Numbered from the stretch's first letter, positions 7,317-15,997 are shown. The stretch is 64,000 nucleotides of DNA from Anaerovibrio slackiae (GCF_009695585.1 NZ_VUNR01000005.1:107251-171250), one strand, 5' to 3'. Notes: generated by a model from the letters alone, not told the origin. Made by a program: numbers and translations.

Positions 7317-8309
7317 TTACATCTCCTCCCAGAGCATTTTCAAGGCGGTATCAAGGAGCTTGTTGCCTTCCAGGGCATCTACCATAGGGCGTTCTGCAGA
7401 AGACTTCGTTCTCCTTACCGGTTCAGTATGATAAGCAAAGTCACTCGCTGCTGAAATAAATCCCCAGCCATCAACGAGGTTACCATTCCAATGGTCAGCA
7501 AGGTCAGGAGCCTTGAGGCACCTCATGAACCTCACCCTATTTTCTGAGGCTCTCTGCGTTGCAATATCTCCCATGTCAGCATTGATAGGGAAGAGCCTAT
7601 TGACCATCTGACATCCACGCTCAGTACCAATCTTTACATGGGCAAGAGCCTCGGCTGTATCGTTGAGAGCCTTGTTGTATTTGGTCTGCATGGCAAGAAT
7701 GTTCTGACATTCTCTTACCTTGCTGGCAATGTCTCCCTTGTGAGCAAAACTCCACTTGCGAGCAGCCTTTTTCAGTGCCAGGTTCATGGTATTCTGGCAA
7801 AATACACGGACATTCGTGAAGCATACGCTCACCGCACGGGTTCCGTCGAAGCTATTGGCGAACAAGAGATAATTCTCGAACTCATCTCCGAGAACCATGC
7901 TGTCGGGCGTTCTTGCGAGCATCCATATCACCTTGGAACCCTTGACATGACCAGCAGTTTCCAGTTGTATATCATGTTCAAGAAGCTCGTCAATAAAATC
8001 AAATGCTTCCCAGTTCTGGACAATGCGATACTTCTTTCCCACAGTTCCGAGGATTTCTCCATTGTCAGTACGATAGTTTGCCACTGCACCCGTAGGGACC
8101 TGCACCCCATCGATGTAGCAGAACTGGTCTGCCTGGGACACGGTAAAGTCCAAGTCTGCAAGATGCAATGCATCCCGCATTTTCGTGGAGCCAGGGAAGG
8201 TGATACTTCCAAGGCTATCCCACGGATTCTTACGGGTATCATACATGCTCTTTGGTACGATATTCCTCTGATTGATTACGGTATTCCTCTGATTCACTAC
8301 TGCTAACAT
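7317..8309 (-). CDS. DUF932 family phage/plasmid protein
   Basis: 330 residues. The segment GKKYRIVQNWEAFDFIDEL and the later FTNVRVFCQNTMNLALKKA are hallmarks of DUF932, widespread in phages and plasmids and without settled function. I choose ATG 8309 because GGAGGT lies 6-11 bases upstream; an in-frame TTG at 8324 sits on that site. The first residues contain a duplicated NQRN segment encoded by a short direct repeat. It overlaps nothing and is followed immediately by the integrase. Confidence 0.8.
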   Translation of the reverse strand: MLAVVNQRNTVINQRNIVPKSMYDTRKNPWDSLGSITFPGSTKMRDALHLADLDFTVSQADQFCYIDGVQVPTGAVANYRTDNGEILGTVGKKYRIVQNWEAFDFIDELLEHDIQLETAGHVKGSKVIWMLARTPDSMVLGDEFENYLLFANSFDGTRAVSVCFTNVRVFCQNTMNLALKKAARKWSFAHKGDIASKVRECQNILAMQTKYNKALNDTAEALAHVKIGTERGCQMVNRLFPINADMGDIATQRASENRVRFMRCLKAPDLADHWNGNLVDGWGFISAASDFAYHTEPVRRTKSSAERPMVDALEGNKLLDTALKMLWEEM

Positions 8310-8314
8310 TTTTA

Positions 8315-8461
8315 TTACCTCCAATTCTCTAACGTGTCCCTAAGCTGTTTTGCAAGGTTATCATAGAGCTCACCCTTGATGTGCACTCTACTGTCACCTG
8401 TGTACTCGTCAAGGAAATCCTCGATGATGTCGATGAGGCATCCAATCAGCTCTTCATCCAT
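8315..8461 (-). CDS. small hypothetical protein
   Basis: 48 residues, acidic, helical (starting MDEELIGCLIDIIEDFLDEY). It has a strong ribosome site (GGAAGGAG nine bases before ATG 8461), begins just after the stop of the preceding gene, and its last codons carry the GGAGG of the DUF932 gene, so the arrangement is operonic. No family recognised. Confidence 0.6.
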   Translation of the reverse strand: MDEELIGCLIDIIEDFLDEYTGDSRVHIKGELYDNLAKQLRDTLENWR

Positions 8462-8466
8462 GCGTG

Positions 8467-8934
8467 TCACTCCTTCCATCCATACACTTTCTTCACTGCA
8501 TCCGCGAGGCTCTCCGTGTACTTGCTAACAAACTCATCCAGCGGCATCTCATGGAGCCTATCCATATCCTTTACCTTCCTGTACACGATGTTGTGGTGTC
8601 CGTCATGGTGATACAGGGTAGACCTCAGCTCGCCATCCTCAATAAAAAAGGTTGCATCATCGCAACCATGGAAATTGAATATGTCACTCAGTATTCCAGA
8701 TGTGATTAAGTGATACCCCTGCGTTCTCCCATTCCAGAACCCAAGGTCTGCCACCTCAATAATTGGAGAACCAACGTCAATCCTGAGATTCATCCTCTCG
8801 TCATCAAGGTATTCTTTATTCAGCTCGCTGACGATATTGTACTTCTCATCATCATCGGTAACACCTGGAAAACATTCCTCCAAATAGTCCTTGTAATCAT
8901 CAATGTCGACTTCGCTGCTCCAAATTTTAATCAT
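8467..8934 (-). CDS. hypothetical protein
   Basis: 155 residues, acidic, with a His-rich patch (LYHHDGHHNIVYRK). The ATG at 8934 follows GGAGGTAATACAC and overlaps the preceding gene's stop. Its family is common in Bacillota phages but unassigned. The TGA stop lies six bases before the small downstream gene. Confidence 0.6.
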   Translation of the reverse strand: MIKIWSSEVDIDDYKDYLEECFPGVTDDDEKYNIVSELNKEYLDDERMNLRIDVGSPIIEVADLGFWNGRTQGYHLITSGILSDIFNFHGCDDATFFIEDGELRSTLYHHDGHHNIVYRKVKDMDRLHEMPLDEFVSKYTESLADAVKKVYGWKE

Positions 8935-9310
8935 GTGTATTACCTCCTTTTAACATTGGTACTGGCTGGGCATTATCAATTGCTATCATGATTTCGGTAT
9001 TGGCTTCACCGAAGCCTTCACCGAATTCCCTGTCAACAATTTCCCAATCACGGATAATATATGTACCATTGTCTCCGTTATCCGTATCCAGCCTGTCATA
9101 CCGGTCAATACCGATAGACAGTGCACCGCCAAAATAGTTTGCTGCCACTTGACACAAGCGTGCCCACCCATAGCAATCACTTTCTGGCCTCCTGAAGCCA
9201 GCACGCTTACAATACTTAAGCAGGGAAGCTACGAAATCAGGATTTCCATTCCAGTGCATGTATACACCGACTTCCCTTGTCTCGGTCGTTATTACACACC
9301 TGTTTCCCAT
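8927..9310 (-). CDS. conserved hypothetical protein
   Basis: 127 residues. The start MGNRCVITTETREVGVYMHW and the following WNGNPDFVASLLKYCK are typical of a conserved, uncharacterised family in Bacillota genomes and phages. It overlaps the peptidase gene by 19 bases upstream and the next gene by 8 bases, so translation is probably coupled. Function unknown. Confidence 0.65.
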   Translation of the reverse strand: MGNRCVITTETREVGVYMHWNGNPDFVASLLKYCKRAGFRRPESDCYGWARLCQVAANYFGGALSIGIDRYDRLDTDNGDNGTYIIRDWEIVDREFGEGFGEANTEIMIAIDNAQPVPMLKGGNTHD

Positions 9311-10161
9311 GATTCTTCCTCCTTTACCTCTTCGTACAATTCCTGTATAATCTCACGCCCATAGTAGGCTACGTACTCCATCAGTATATCTTTACCCATG
9401 TAGACGGAGAGCTCATCCAGCATTTCCTGTTCTTCCTGTGTGGGGATAAAGCAATCCTGCGTTTCATCGAGCCTCCAATCTTCTTTATAGGGAAAACTGG
9501 GAAGCTCATCTGATTCATTTACAATCTCAGTCACCACCTTTATCGTGTGCTCTAATTCAGGTAACACGATGTACTCATGTTCCGTGTGAGCATTGTAGTA
9601 TCCACAGGACAGGTTCACAGCGGCAATTCCAAGGACAGGGGCGATGTCCACAATATCACTGTACGAACCTATGTCCGTATGGAACCCCTTGGAAGTAATG
9701 TAATCCTCCAGTTCGGGGCAATAGCAATCGTAATACACGGCATCATTCTTGCCCTTACGGTCAAGCTCAATAATGAACTTTATGGAACTCATTCTTTTCC
9801 TGAGCCCCTCGTTCTTGAGATATTCATTAACAAACCTGCTTGCCCCGATTCCACCGCTTTCCTCACCGCATGTAAAGAGGAGCCACGGCTTTTTCTTTGC
9901 CTTTTCACGGATGCTCACGAGAGCATACACACCACAACGGTCATCACCTCCGATACCCTGCGGAGACATCCAGATTTTACTGGACCGACAAATGGTTTCC
10001 ACTTTTTCCTTGTGAACCGTGTCCAGGTGGGCAACGAGAAGCACAGGAGCTTCACCTGGAACCAGGATATACTTGATGGCTTCGTGGATTGCATTTTCAT
10101 ACCTGCGAGTGAGCCGGTTGAACAACTGCAATTCGGTTTTCCTTATGATTTTACTCAGCAT
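9292..10161 (-). CDS. zinc-dependent aminopeptidase/amidohydrolase (M20/M28/M42-like)
   Basis: 289 residues. Motifs of the co-catalytic zinc peptidase superfamily are visible in order: VAHLDTVH (first metal His and Asp), GIGGDDRCGV (bridging Asp), TCGEESGGIGA (catalytic Glu pair) and AHTEHEYI (last His). It is shorter than M20 enzymes with a dimerisation insert and closer to M28/M42 single-domain forms. Such peptidases are uncommon in phages; it may act on peptides or cell-wall-derived amides, which is inferred. Start ATG 10161 has GGAGGG upstream. Confidence 0.75.
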   Translation of the reverse strand: MLSKIIRKTELQLFNRLTRRYENAIHEAIKYILVPGEAPVLLVAHLDTVHKEKVETICRSSKIWMSPQGIGGDDRCGVYALVSIREKAKKKPWLLFTCGEESGGIGASRFVNEYLKNEGLRKRMSSIKFIIELDRKGKNDAVYYDCYCPELEDYITSKGFHTDIGSYSDIVDIAPVLGIAAVNLSCGYYNAHTEHEYIVLPELEHTIKVVTEIVNESDELPSFPYKEDWRLDETQDCFIPTQEEQEMLDELSVYMGKDILMEYVAYYGREIIQELYEEVKEEESWETGV

Positions 10162-10163
10162 AC

Positions 10164-11738
10164 TTATGCCCTCCCTAAAGTTTCACGGCTTACCCGTGGG
10201 AAACACTCAGGACAAAGACCATCCCTAAGAGTGCTCAACGGATAGGCATCGTCACATTCTTTGCATTCCGAGAATCTGCTGTTATAACAGTATTCACATA
10301 CTGTTATACTGCTACCATCATGGTCGATTGCATCATGTGTCTCTTCCTTGTTACCATAGTTACTGCACCAGTCGCATTTTTCATAGTTCTCGGCGCACTC
10401 ATCGCATACCCTGCCAATTCCGGATAGGCATTGCGTCTGAGAACTGAATACATCTCTTTCACAGCAATTACATTCGACAACCTCTGAATCATAGCAAGCA
10501 TCGCAAACTACCACCGATTCACCTGTTTCCAGGTCGTGGACTTCATTTCCATTTCCATGGTGGACAGCATCGCCACAGCAAAAGCAAATGTCATAACCCA
10601 TATCTTCCAGGCAATCGTTGCAGTAGAGGTACTTATCGATTTCCTCGCCACACTTGAGACAAAGCCCTGCCTCGCCAGCAATGAAAGGACTTGCTGTTTC
10701 CATGTGAGATTTGAGTACAGATACTGTTGCTAAATTACTGAAATGCCACCAGTCAGCATATCCGCCGAATAATCCGTGCTCATGTACCCAAGTTCTCCCC
10801 CATTGGCTTACTGTTTTCTTGGTCCAGAGATTTACCTCGCCCTCAAGGAGAGCAATTTCCCTCTGGACAAGGTCACGGTAAAGCCTGTACTCTTCCACCT
10901 CTGTATCAGTGCCTCCGTTGGTGGTATAGAGGCGAGACTGACACAAAACGCCATTCCCAGGCTCATACATGAAGAGCTGTCTTGTTGTCTTGCGGTTATT
11001 CAGCGTTTCCTTGTCGCTAGGGTCCGCCACGGTAAATGCGATGAATGTCACCGGGTCACGGGCATACCCAGTACATCCGTTGTTATACTGATATTCAGTG
11101 CATGTCAGGGAGTGGCATGAGGTGAGCATCTGTCCACGGTCATCTCCATGGGGGTTGCTCATAGTAAGAAAATGGGCTGGGTTCAAGCTGAGGAACAGCT
11201 TGTAGCTCAGCTTTCTGCTATTCATTTCATCTGCCACTTCTGCGAACTTCTTCTGGAACCATGAGCCTTTAGACTCATTGACGATTCCAAGGCTCTTACA
11301 TACTCCATGGAGTACGCGGGATAATTTCTTTCCTGGCCTCCATGCGTTTGGAGCGACCCTCTGTAATACTGGCAAGTGCTCGTTTTCATGACATGCAAAG
11401 AATCTTGCAATTTCAGCTATCTCACTAAGGCGAATGTCTTCTCCCACCTTTGCCTTCACAAGAAGGTCAACGACTCCCGAATATACCATCCCAACAACTG
11501 GCTCATGGGTACGATTGCCATTCAATACAATCGCATCGAGTTCCTCGTCCCACGATGGGGACTTACGGAAGAGCTCACGGAGTCCCTGCTTTGCCATGGT
11601 ACTGTCCTCCGCGAGCCGTTCGTAAAAAGGCTCGTCTGTGAGAATATGGTCATCAACATCGATATGTTCGTTGTAATCTATCATGGCAAGGCGAATGTTC
11701 TGCTCTGCCATAGCAATTTTCTCTTCCATGCTAATCAT
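10164..11738 (-). CDS. large zinc-ribbon phage protein, function unknown
   Basis: 524 residues. The N-terminal about 350 residues form an unassigned domain (with TSCHSLTCTEYQYNNGCTGY). The C-terminal about 160 residues hold roughly ten CxxC pairs (for example CLKCGEEIDKYLYCNDC and CEYCYNSRFSECKECDDAY), typical of tandem treble-clef or zinc-ribbon knuckles. It probably binds nucleic acid or proteins. It overlaps the radC-like gene by four bases (ATGA). No catalytic motif is recognised. Confidence 0.65.
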   Translation of the reverse strand: MISMEEKIAMAEQNIRLAMIDYNEHIDVDDHILTDEPFYERLAEDSTMAKQGLRELFRKSPSWDEELDAIVLNGNRTHEPVVGMVYSGVVDLLVKAKVGEDIRLSEIAEIARFFACHENEHLPVLQRVAPNAWRPGKKLSRVLHGVCKSLGIVNESKGSWFQKKFAEVADEMNSRKLSYKLFLSLNPAHFLTMSNPHGDDRGQMLTSCHSLTCTEYQYNNGCTGYARDPVTFIAFTVADPSDKETLNNRKTTRQLFMYEPGNGVLCQSRLYTTNGGTDTEVEEYRLYRDLVQREIALLEGEVNLWTKKTVSQWGRTWVHEHGLFGGYADWWHFSNLATVSVLKSHMETASPFIAGEAGLCLKCGEEIDKYLYCNDCLEDMGYDICFCCGDAVHHGNGNEVHDLETGESVVVCDACYDSEVVECNCCERDVFSSQTQCLSGIGRVCDECAENYEKCDWCSNYGNKEETHDAIDHDGSSITVCEYCYNSRFSECKECDDAYPLSTLRDGLCPECFPRVSRETLGRA

Positions 11739-12406
11739 TTTATTGCTCCTTTCTCCTTCATGGAGACAAAGCTGTCTCCACCGATGATAATGTGGTCGAG
11801 CACGGAAATATTCATGATTTTTCCTACCTGAACCATGCGAGCGGTAACCTCAAGGTCCTCTTTGCTAGGCGTTGGGTCACCACTTGGGTGATTGTGAACC
11901 AGGATAATCGAGGCTGCTCCTTTGATTATCGCTGGCCTAAAGACTTCCCGTGGGTGTACCACGGAAGCATCCAGGGAACCTATTGAGATAGTTTCCCATG
12001 ACAAGATATGATTCTTTACATTGAGCAGGATGATACAAAAATGCTCCCTGTTTTCATATTTCAGCCGTGAAGCTGCGTAATCCGCAGCATCCTCTGGACA
12101 GGTGATAATTTTGATATTCCTATTTTGTTGCCCCAGTCTCTTGGCGAGCTCCAGGAGAGCAAGTAGCTCCAGTGATTTCCCTTTCCCTATGCCAGGAAAG
12201 GATTCAAGATTAATATCCCTGAGCCCTGCGAGCCCATTTGCTTCCCTGAGTAATTCCTGAGCTACCTCGTAACCTGAAGTGGTGCTGGTATCTTTGATAA
12301 GCAGAGACAGGAGCTCTGCATTACTCAGAAACCCTGCCCCCAAATGCTTGAGCCTTGTGGATGGGCGTTCATCCACAGGCATTTCACGAACAAATATAGT
12401 CGCCAT
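11735..12406 (-). CDS. radC: RadC-like JAB/MPN domain protein
   Basis: 223 residues. N-terminal UPF0758 region (ERPSTRLKHLGAGFLSNAEL, then a helix-hairpin-helix-like GIGKGKSLELLALLELAKRL) and a C-terminal JAMM metalloprotease-like core with VVHPREVF and VHNHPSGDPTPSKED (HxHPSGDxxPSxxD zinc site). RadC proteins are frequent on phages and other mobile elements; a repair role is historical and unproven. Start ATG 12406 follows AAAGGAGAG. About 110 non-coding bases separate it from the next upstream gene. Confidence 0.9.
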   Translation of the reverse strand: MATIFVREMPVDERPSTRLKHLGAGFLSNAELLSLLIKDTSTTSGYEVAQELLREANGLAGLRDINLESFPGIGKGKSLELLALLELAKRLGQQNRNIKIITCPEDAADYAASRLKYENREHFCIILLNVKNHILSWETISIGSLDASVVHPREVFRPAIIKGAASIILVHNHPSGDPTPSKEDLEVTARMVQVGKIMNISVLDHIIIGGDSFVSMKEKGAIK

Positions 12407-12516
12407 TTTTCTCTCTCCTTTACCAAATTTTTCCTTTTTCCTAAGTAAAAACCAATAAAACTTTGAAACTCCAAAAATTTTCCTTTTTTTGTACAGGCTT
12501 TTAACCCAGGAAAGTC

Positions 12517-12741
12517 TTAGAATACGTCAACGATTAATACCGCTGACATAAACAAGAGCCCCATGATAAGCAACGCACTCGTTGCTATCCCAGTGTGTAA
12601 CCCTAGAAGGATAACGCACCCCATGACCCCTAGAGCTATGTACTCCGCGAAATCATCGGGGTACTCTTCATATGCTGCACAGTAGGCAGCATAGAACGCA
12701 AGGGCAAGAATTGATATTATGAGAGTCCAGTCAATAAACAT
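12517..12741 (-). CDS. small membrane protein
   Basis: 74 residues with three hydrophobic segments (LIISILALAFYAAYCAAY, IALGVMGCVILLGLHTGI, SALLIMGLLFMSAVLIV) separated by an acidic loop, so an integral inner-membrane protein. Its ATG at 12741 overlaps the TAA of the preceding gene and follows GGAGG. It could be an early superinfection-exclusion or host-takeover factor; this is only inferred from size and position. Confidence 0.65.
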   Translation of the reverse strand: MFIDWTLIISILALAFYAAYCAAYEEYPDDFAEYIALGVMGCVILLGLHTGIATSALLIMGLLFMSAVLIVDVF

Positions 12742-13067
12742 TAGAAATCCTCCTTTACAATGTCAACGCGGAGCACACGCTCCCATTTCTCAAACGGCAT
12801 TTCCACAGAGCCATCGGGGAGAATAGTTCTCCCCATTTTCGCGGTAATCACAGGCTTATCCCCAGCAATCCGAAGGATGCCTGCAAGCAAATTCGGGGGA
12901 GCCACCACGGCAATAATGTCATGCGCCTCAATTTCCTGGGCTATATCCTGGGCGGACTGGATAGACTTGTTCACCTGGGTAATATCAACGTCACCCAGCT
13001 TATCCATGAGAGCCTGCATCTGTGCCACCTGCATGAGGTGGCGCGAAAACCATAATACTTTTGTCAT
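12741..13067 (-). CDS. conserved phage protein, possible Csx-like fold
   Basis: 108 residues, beginning MTKVLWFSRHLMQVAQMQAL, then a D-I-T-Q segment and a hydrophobic strand HDIIAVVAPPNLLAGIL. The alternation of strands and helices is Rossmann-like and the opening recalls small CRISPR-associated Csx proteins, but the resemblance is weak. ATG 13067 has TGAGG upstream; a frame-open extension to 13154 lacks a start with a site. Function unknown. Confidence 0.55.
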   Translation of the reverse strand: MTKVLWFSRHLMQVAQMQALMDKLGDVDITQVNKSIQSAQDIAQEIEAHDIIAVVAPPNLLAGILRIAGDKPVITAKMGRTILPDGSVEMPFEKWERVLRVDIVKEDF

Positions 13068-13180
13068 AATGAACCTCAACTTTCTCCCCGTAACAAGTCG
13101 TACAAGTGTACTAAATCGAGCACACCGACATACCTTAAGCCGATAGGACAGCACAAAACTTATACTTGCTCATGCCAATT

Positions 13181-13238
13181 CATGGGCAAAATAAAAGAGC
13201 CATACAAGTAAATCGCATGACTCCTCTGTTTGCCCATG
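13181..13238. repeat. long inverted repeat (intergenic)
   Basis: CATGGGCAAA (13181-13190) and TTTGCCCATG (13229-13238) are perfect complements. Inside, AGAG pairs with CTCT and CAT with ATG, so the element can form a stem of about 17 pairs with bulges. It lies just downstream of the TAG stop of the small gene at 13244 and is not followed by a U tract on either strand. Confidence 0.65.
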
Positions 13239-13243
13239 ACATA

Positions 13244-13426
13244 CTATAACCCCATCGCAAACTCTGTCAGCATGGCAATAATGGTAGCCTTGCTTGCACG
13301 GAATGGCAGGTGATACACAGGGAGCTGCCCTGCAACCGTGCCTCTACGATAGAATACATAGGTGGCTTGTGCCCCGCAACCGCGAAGCTCCACCTGATAC
13401 CTCTTTATCTTAAGTATACTAGGCAT
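13244..13426 (-). CDS. small hypothetical basic protein
   Basis: 60 residues (MPSILKIKRYQVELRGCGAQ...), beta-rich. The ATG at 13426 follows AAAGGAG; an upstream in-frame start at 13447 sits on the site. It ends in TAG (13244-13246); if TAG is decoded, the frame runs about 27 codons further through the inverted repeat to a TAA. The natural end is probably TAG. Confidence 0.55.
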   Translation of the reverse strand: MPSILKIKRYQVELRGCGAQATYVFYRRGTVAGQLPVYHLPFRASKATIIAMLTEFAMGL

Positions 13427-13449
13427 AACTATTCCACTCCTTTGCAATA

Positions 13450-13722
13450 TTAATTACCATACCTGGCTTCAAGCTGAAGACTGAGAAAAAGACGGATACG
13501 CCTTGGTACAGTAGGGTTGAGTATGGTTTCAACGAAATCAAGAATTACCTCGGCTTCCTTACGCTCCTTGCGATACAGTGGACGCCGGTGCCCTTTGGTG
13601 CGCCCCTTAGTAAACCTACGTGGCTCAGTGAGCTTCCTGAGCAAACTAATGGCTTCCTGTGACTCAGGGCCACTAAAATGGTACTCAACGAGAGTGCTTA
13701 TGAGTAACTTTGTTTTGAGCAT
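13450..13722 (-). CDS. small basic hypothetical protein
   Basis: 90 residues, strongly Arg/Lys-rich in the middle (RRFTKGRTKGHRRPLYRKER), likely to bind nucleic acid. ATG 13722 is preceded by a GGAGG-type site (GGAGGTGAAAAACA). It ends in TAA. No family recognised. Confidence 0.55.
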   Translation of the reverse strand: MLKTKLLISTLVEYHFSGPESQEAISLLRKLTEPRRFTKGRTKGHRRPLYRKERKEAEVILDFVETILNPTVPRRIRLFLSLQLEARYGN

Positions 13723-13728
13723 TGTTTT

Positions 13729-14112
13729 TCACCTCCTCCAGTAATTACGGTTCCAGGTGATGGCACCCCTGGCAACCTCGCCTACACACAACTCGCCATA
13801 GGATGGCGTTTGCCCACCGCCTATGTAGTGCCTCTTATGGCTACGGTGGAGAAGCTTGTTTGTGTCGTATACCGCGACACCATCGCTCCCCTTGTATTCC
13901 GGTGTACTCTTGATGGTAGCAGGGATAGGCGGCAACTCAAGGTTAATTCGCCCCTGAGTATCAATGAGCCACGATATATGCCGTTTGCCCCCACATGTAA
14001 ACACGGCTATAGAGACGTTTTTCTCGTGGTCCCTATAGTGCTTGACGAACACGAGTGTGAACATGCCTTTTACAGTGAGCTTTTGCCCTGGCGTTAGGTC
14101 TTTGATATTCAT
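13729..14112 (-). CDS. hypothetical protein, first gene of the leftward early operon
   Basis: 127 residues, beginning MNIKDLTPGQKLTVKGMFTL, which looks like a small OB- or SH3-type barrel with a K-V-x-G-M-F-x-L-V-F strand pattern. ATG 14112 has GGAGGG upstream; longer in-frame starts lack a site. It is the most upstream gene of the long leftward cluster, just beyond the terminator at 14201-14231. Its promoter is not clear. Function unknown. Confidence 0.6.
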   Translation of the reverse strand: MNIKDLTPGQKLTVKGMFTLVFVKHYRDHEKNVSIAVFTCGGKRHISWLIDTQGRINLELPPIPATIKSTPEYKGSDGVAVYDTNKLLHRSHKRHYIGGGQTPSYGELCVGEVARGAITWNRNYWRR

Positions 14113-14200
14113 GGTAGCCCTCCAATTGCATAGTAAAAAAGCATAGTGTATAGTCACCATGCTTGTGAGACATAGTTTTGTGCGACACTATTTGCACGCA

Positions 14201-14231
14201 TAAAAAAAGAGGCTAGGGAAAAATCCCTAGC
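14201..14231 (-). terminator. leftward rho-independent terminator
   Basis: On the minus strand GCTAGGGA pairs with TCCCTAGC across a TTTT loop (14212-14231), followed by CTC and a run of seven T. It ends the transcript of the 14245-14685 gene and separates it from the early operon. Confidence 0.85.
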
Positions 14232-14244
14232 ACTCTTGCAGGTA

Positions 14245-14685
14245 TCACAGACACAATTTATAAAAATAGCCGTCCTTGTCGTACATAAAATTAGCACATG
14301 TGATAATATCTGCTTTCATAGTGTCGCCGTCAAACGTTGTAAAATCAACGGCATAACCACCAACCCCACTGCCTAGCGGATTATGGGATATGGAAGCCCC
14401 ATTTTTCGAGGCTTTCACATAAATTTTTTTAGCCGTATCACTATAAGCAATTTGTGTTTTAGTGATATAGCCTTGCATGGTGTACGCTCTTACAATGTCA
14501 ATATAAGTATTGGCAATAGTATTTTCTGTATACTCATTATCTTTAACAAGTATGCTGTCCTCGGGTATCTCGCCAAATTCCATAGTCAACGCTGTTTTTG
14601 GAGCCCCCTGCATCTCATAGATACTATCTGTCAGCCTTGCCAACAATGCCTGTACATCTGCCACACTTGCCTTGCCTTTTGCCAT
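14245..14685 (-). CDS. hypothetical protein, own transcription unit
   Basis: 146 residues. N-terminal helix (KASVADVQALLARLTDSIYE), then a beta-rich domain with ITKTQIAYSDTAKKIYVKAS. ATG 14685 has AAAGGTGG upstream; a GTG at 14697 is less well placed. It is flanked by its own terminator, so it is expressed separately from the early operon, as repressor-like or abundantly made phage proteins often are. No DNA-binding motif is visible. Function unknown. Confidence 0.6.
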   Translation of the reverse strand: MAKGKASVADVQALLARLTDSIYEMQGAPKTALTMEFGEIPEDSILVKDNEYTENTIANTYIDIVRAYTMQGYITKTQIAYSDTAKKIYVKASKNGASISHNPLGSGVGGYAVDFTTFDGDTMKADIITCANFMYDKDGYFYKLCL

Positions 14686-15167
14686 GGTAAAGACCACCTT
14701 TCATTATATATAATTGTAAATGTGCTATCGCCCCTTGGCTTTTGCCTCAAGGCTTGCATATAAGGTATCATGAAATCCTATTTTCGCCTATGTATACATT
14801 AAAATATCGCTTTATAACCATAAAGCCAGGTATCAAGGATAGACCCCGGACCCCGTGCCACACAAGGGCTCCCAGGGTGCAAAAATTTTCACCAATGATA
14901 GCAAAAAAATTTATCTTCGCGCGGTATGACCCTCATATCCCGTGGCCACCAATTTTTCAAATGAAATCCCCCTCAAGCCCAGTAATATCAACGCTTCTCA
15001 CTGTCATTCACCCACCGAAACACTATGTAATTCCCAGGCATCAAATGAAAAAACTCTGCTAACCCCAGTAATACCAAGGGGTGCAAGGCTCTGTACCAAA
15101 GCGAAACAATATTTTTATGGGACTAAAGTTTCATTTTTAAAAATTTGAAAATTTTTTTGGGAAACAT
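14686..15167. other. non-coding interval between divergent transcription units
   Basis: About 480 bases without a gene I can support. It lies between the leftward genes and the rightward late region, so promoters are expected; I see TATAAT-like boxes at the 14700 end but no convincing -35 partner. CCAGTAATA occurs twice (about 14979 and 15064), and a GC-rich stretch lies near 14840-14880. Open frames here have atypical composition and no ribosome site. Confidence 0.4.
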
Positions 15168-15985
15168 GGAATATTATTGTGGGCTAAATACATTATATGT
15201 AGAACAGGTTTTTACGTTCTATCCTTTTCTCTTCTTTGTAAAGGAGCTGAGAAGGACATGGACTCATGAGGAAAACTTTGCGAATCGTTAGTGTTGCATT
15301 TCCCAGTCTTTGACTTGCGACTCTTACTCATGTTGTTCATGGCTTTTTCAGAACTCGCCCATGAAGTACAGTGCAGCTTATGCTGTGAGATAGTAGTGGG
15401 AGCAACCCTATTAATCCGTCATTGGCATGGAGTGCTTCTTTAAAAGAGAAGAAAGTAGGGAATGAGGATACGACCGTCTGTGGGGGACTACAGGGGGTCA
15501 ATGTTTAAACCATAGTTCTTATCATAGATATACATTGTATTACTATGATATATATGTATACTATGTATACAGTGTATTCGAGGGTAACTCATAACCTATG
15601 GTTCTTAACCATGGGACATCACCCCCTTGGGATAACGTTATTGTCCGATAGGACAATAAGTCACGAAGTGACTTTACCTTCTATGGGATATATCGTACTA
15701 AGAATACGATAGTATTCCATGTAGCTCTATATGAACTATGGAGTTCCATAGAACATGAGTATATGATATACCATGAATAACTATGACATACATGTATACT
15801 ATGAATACCTTACTTACCTATAGATACTACATTGTATCTTTATGGAACTATATATTCTTTATAGTTCTATAGAAATGCAATGTATATCATACATACAAAT
15901 GTTTACAATTAATTACATTAAATTACAAACAATGTCATTAATTGTTTACATTGTTTACTATGTATTACATTGAATAACAATGTAA
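15168..15985 (+). ncRNA. candidate large structured RNA, copy 1
   Basis: Opens with a 38-nt block (15168-15205) shared with copy 2 at 39272-39309, and contains a 48-nt core (15354-15401) identical to 39441-39488. The core folds as CCCA/TGGG enclosing CAGC-TTAT-GCTG. The next stem differs in sequence but not in pairing (CCCTA/TAGGG here, CCTGGC/GCCAGG in copy 2). The AT-rich 3' half carries perfect hairpins such as TTGTCC-GATA-GGACAA and AAGTCAC-GAA-GTGACTT. No reading frame is present. Size, structure and tRNAs 1.3 kb away recall the ROOL/GOLLD class of phage RNAs; that assignment is inferred. Ends are approximate. Confidence 0.55.
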
Positions 15986-15997
15986 AGGAGGTACATC

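Noticed and set aside
14742..15148. Rightward open frames upstream of the large RNA
   Set aside because: No ribosome site, atypical Pro/His-rich translation and overlap with the region before the non-coding RNA.
15168..15985. Group I or II intron
   Set aside because: No interrupted flanking gene and no recognisable intron core or encoded maturase; the two copies sit between genes.
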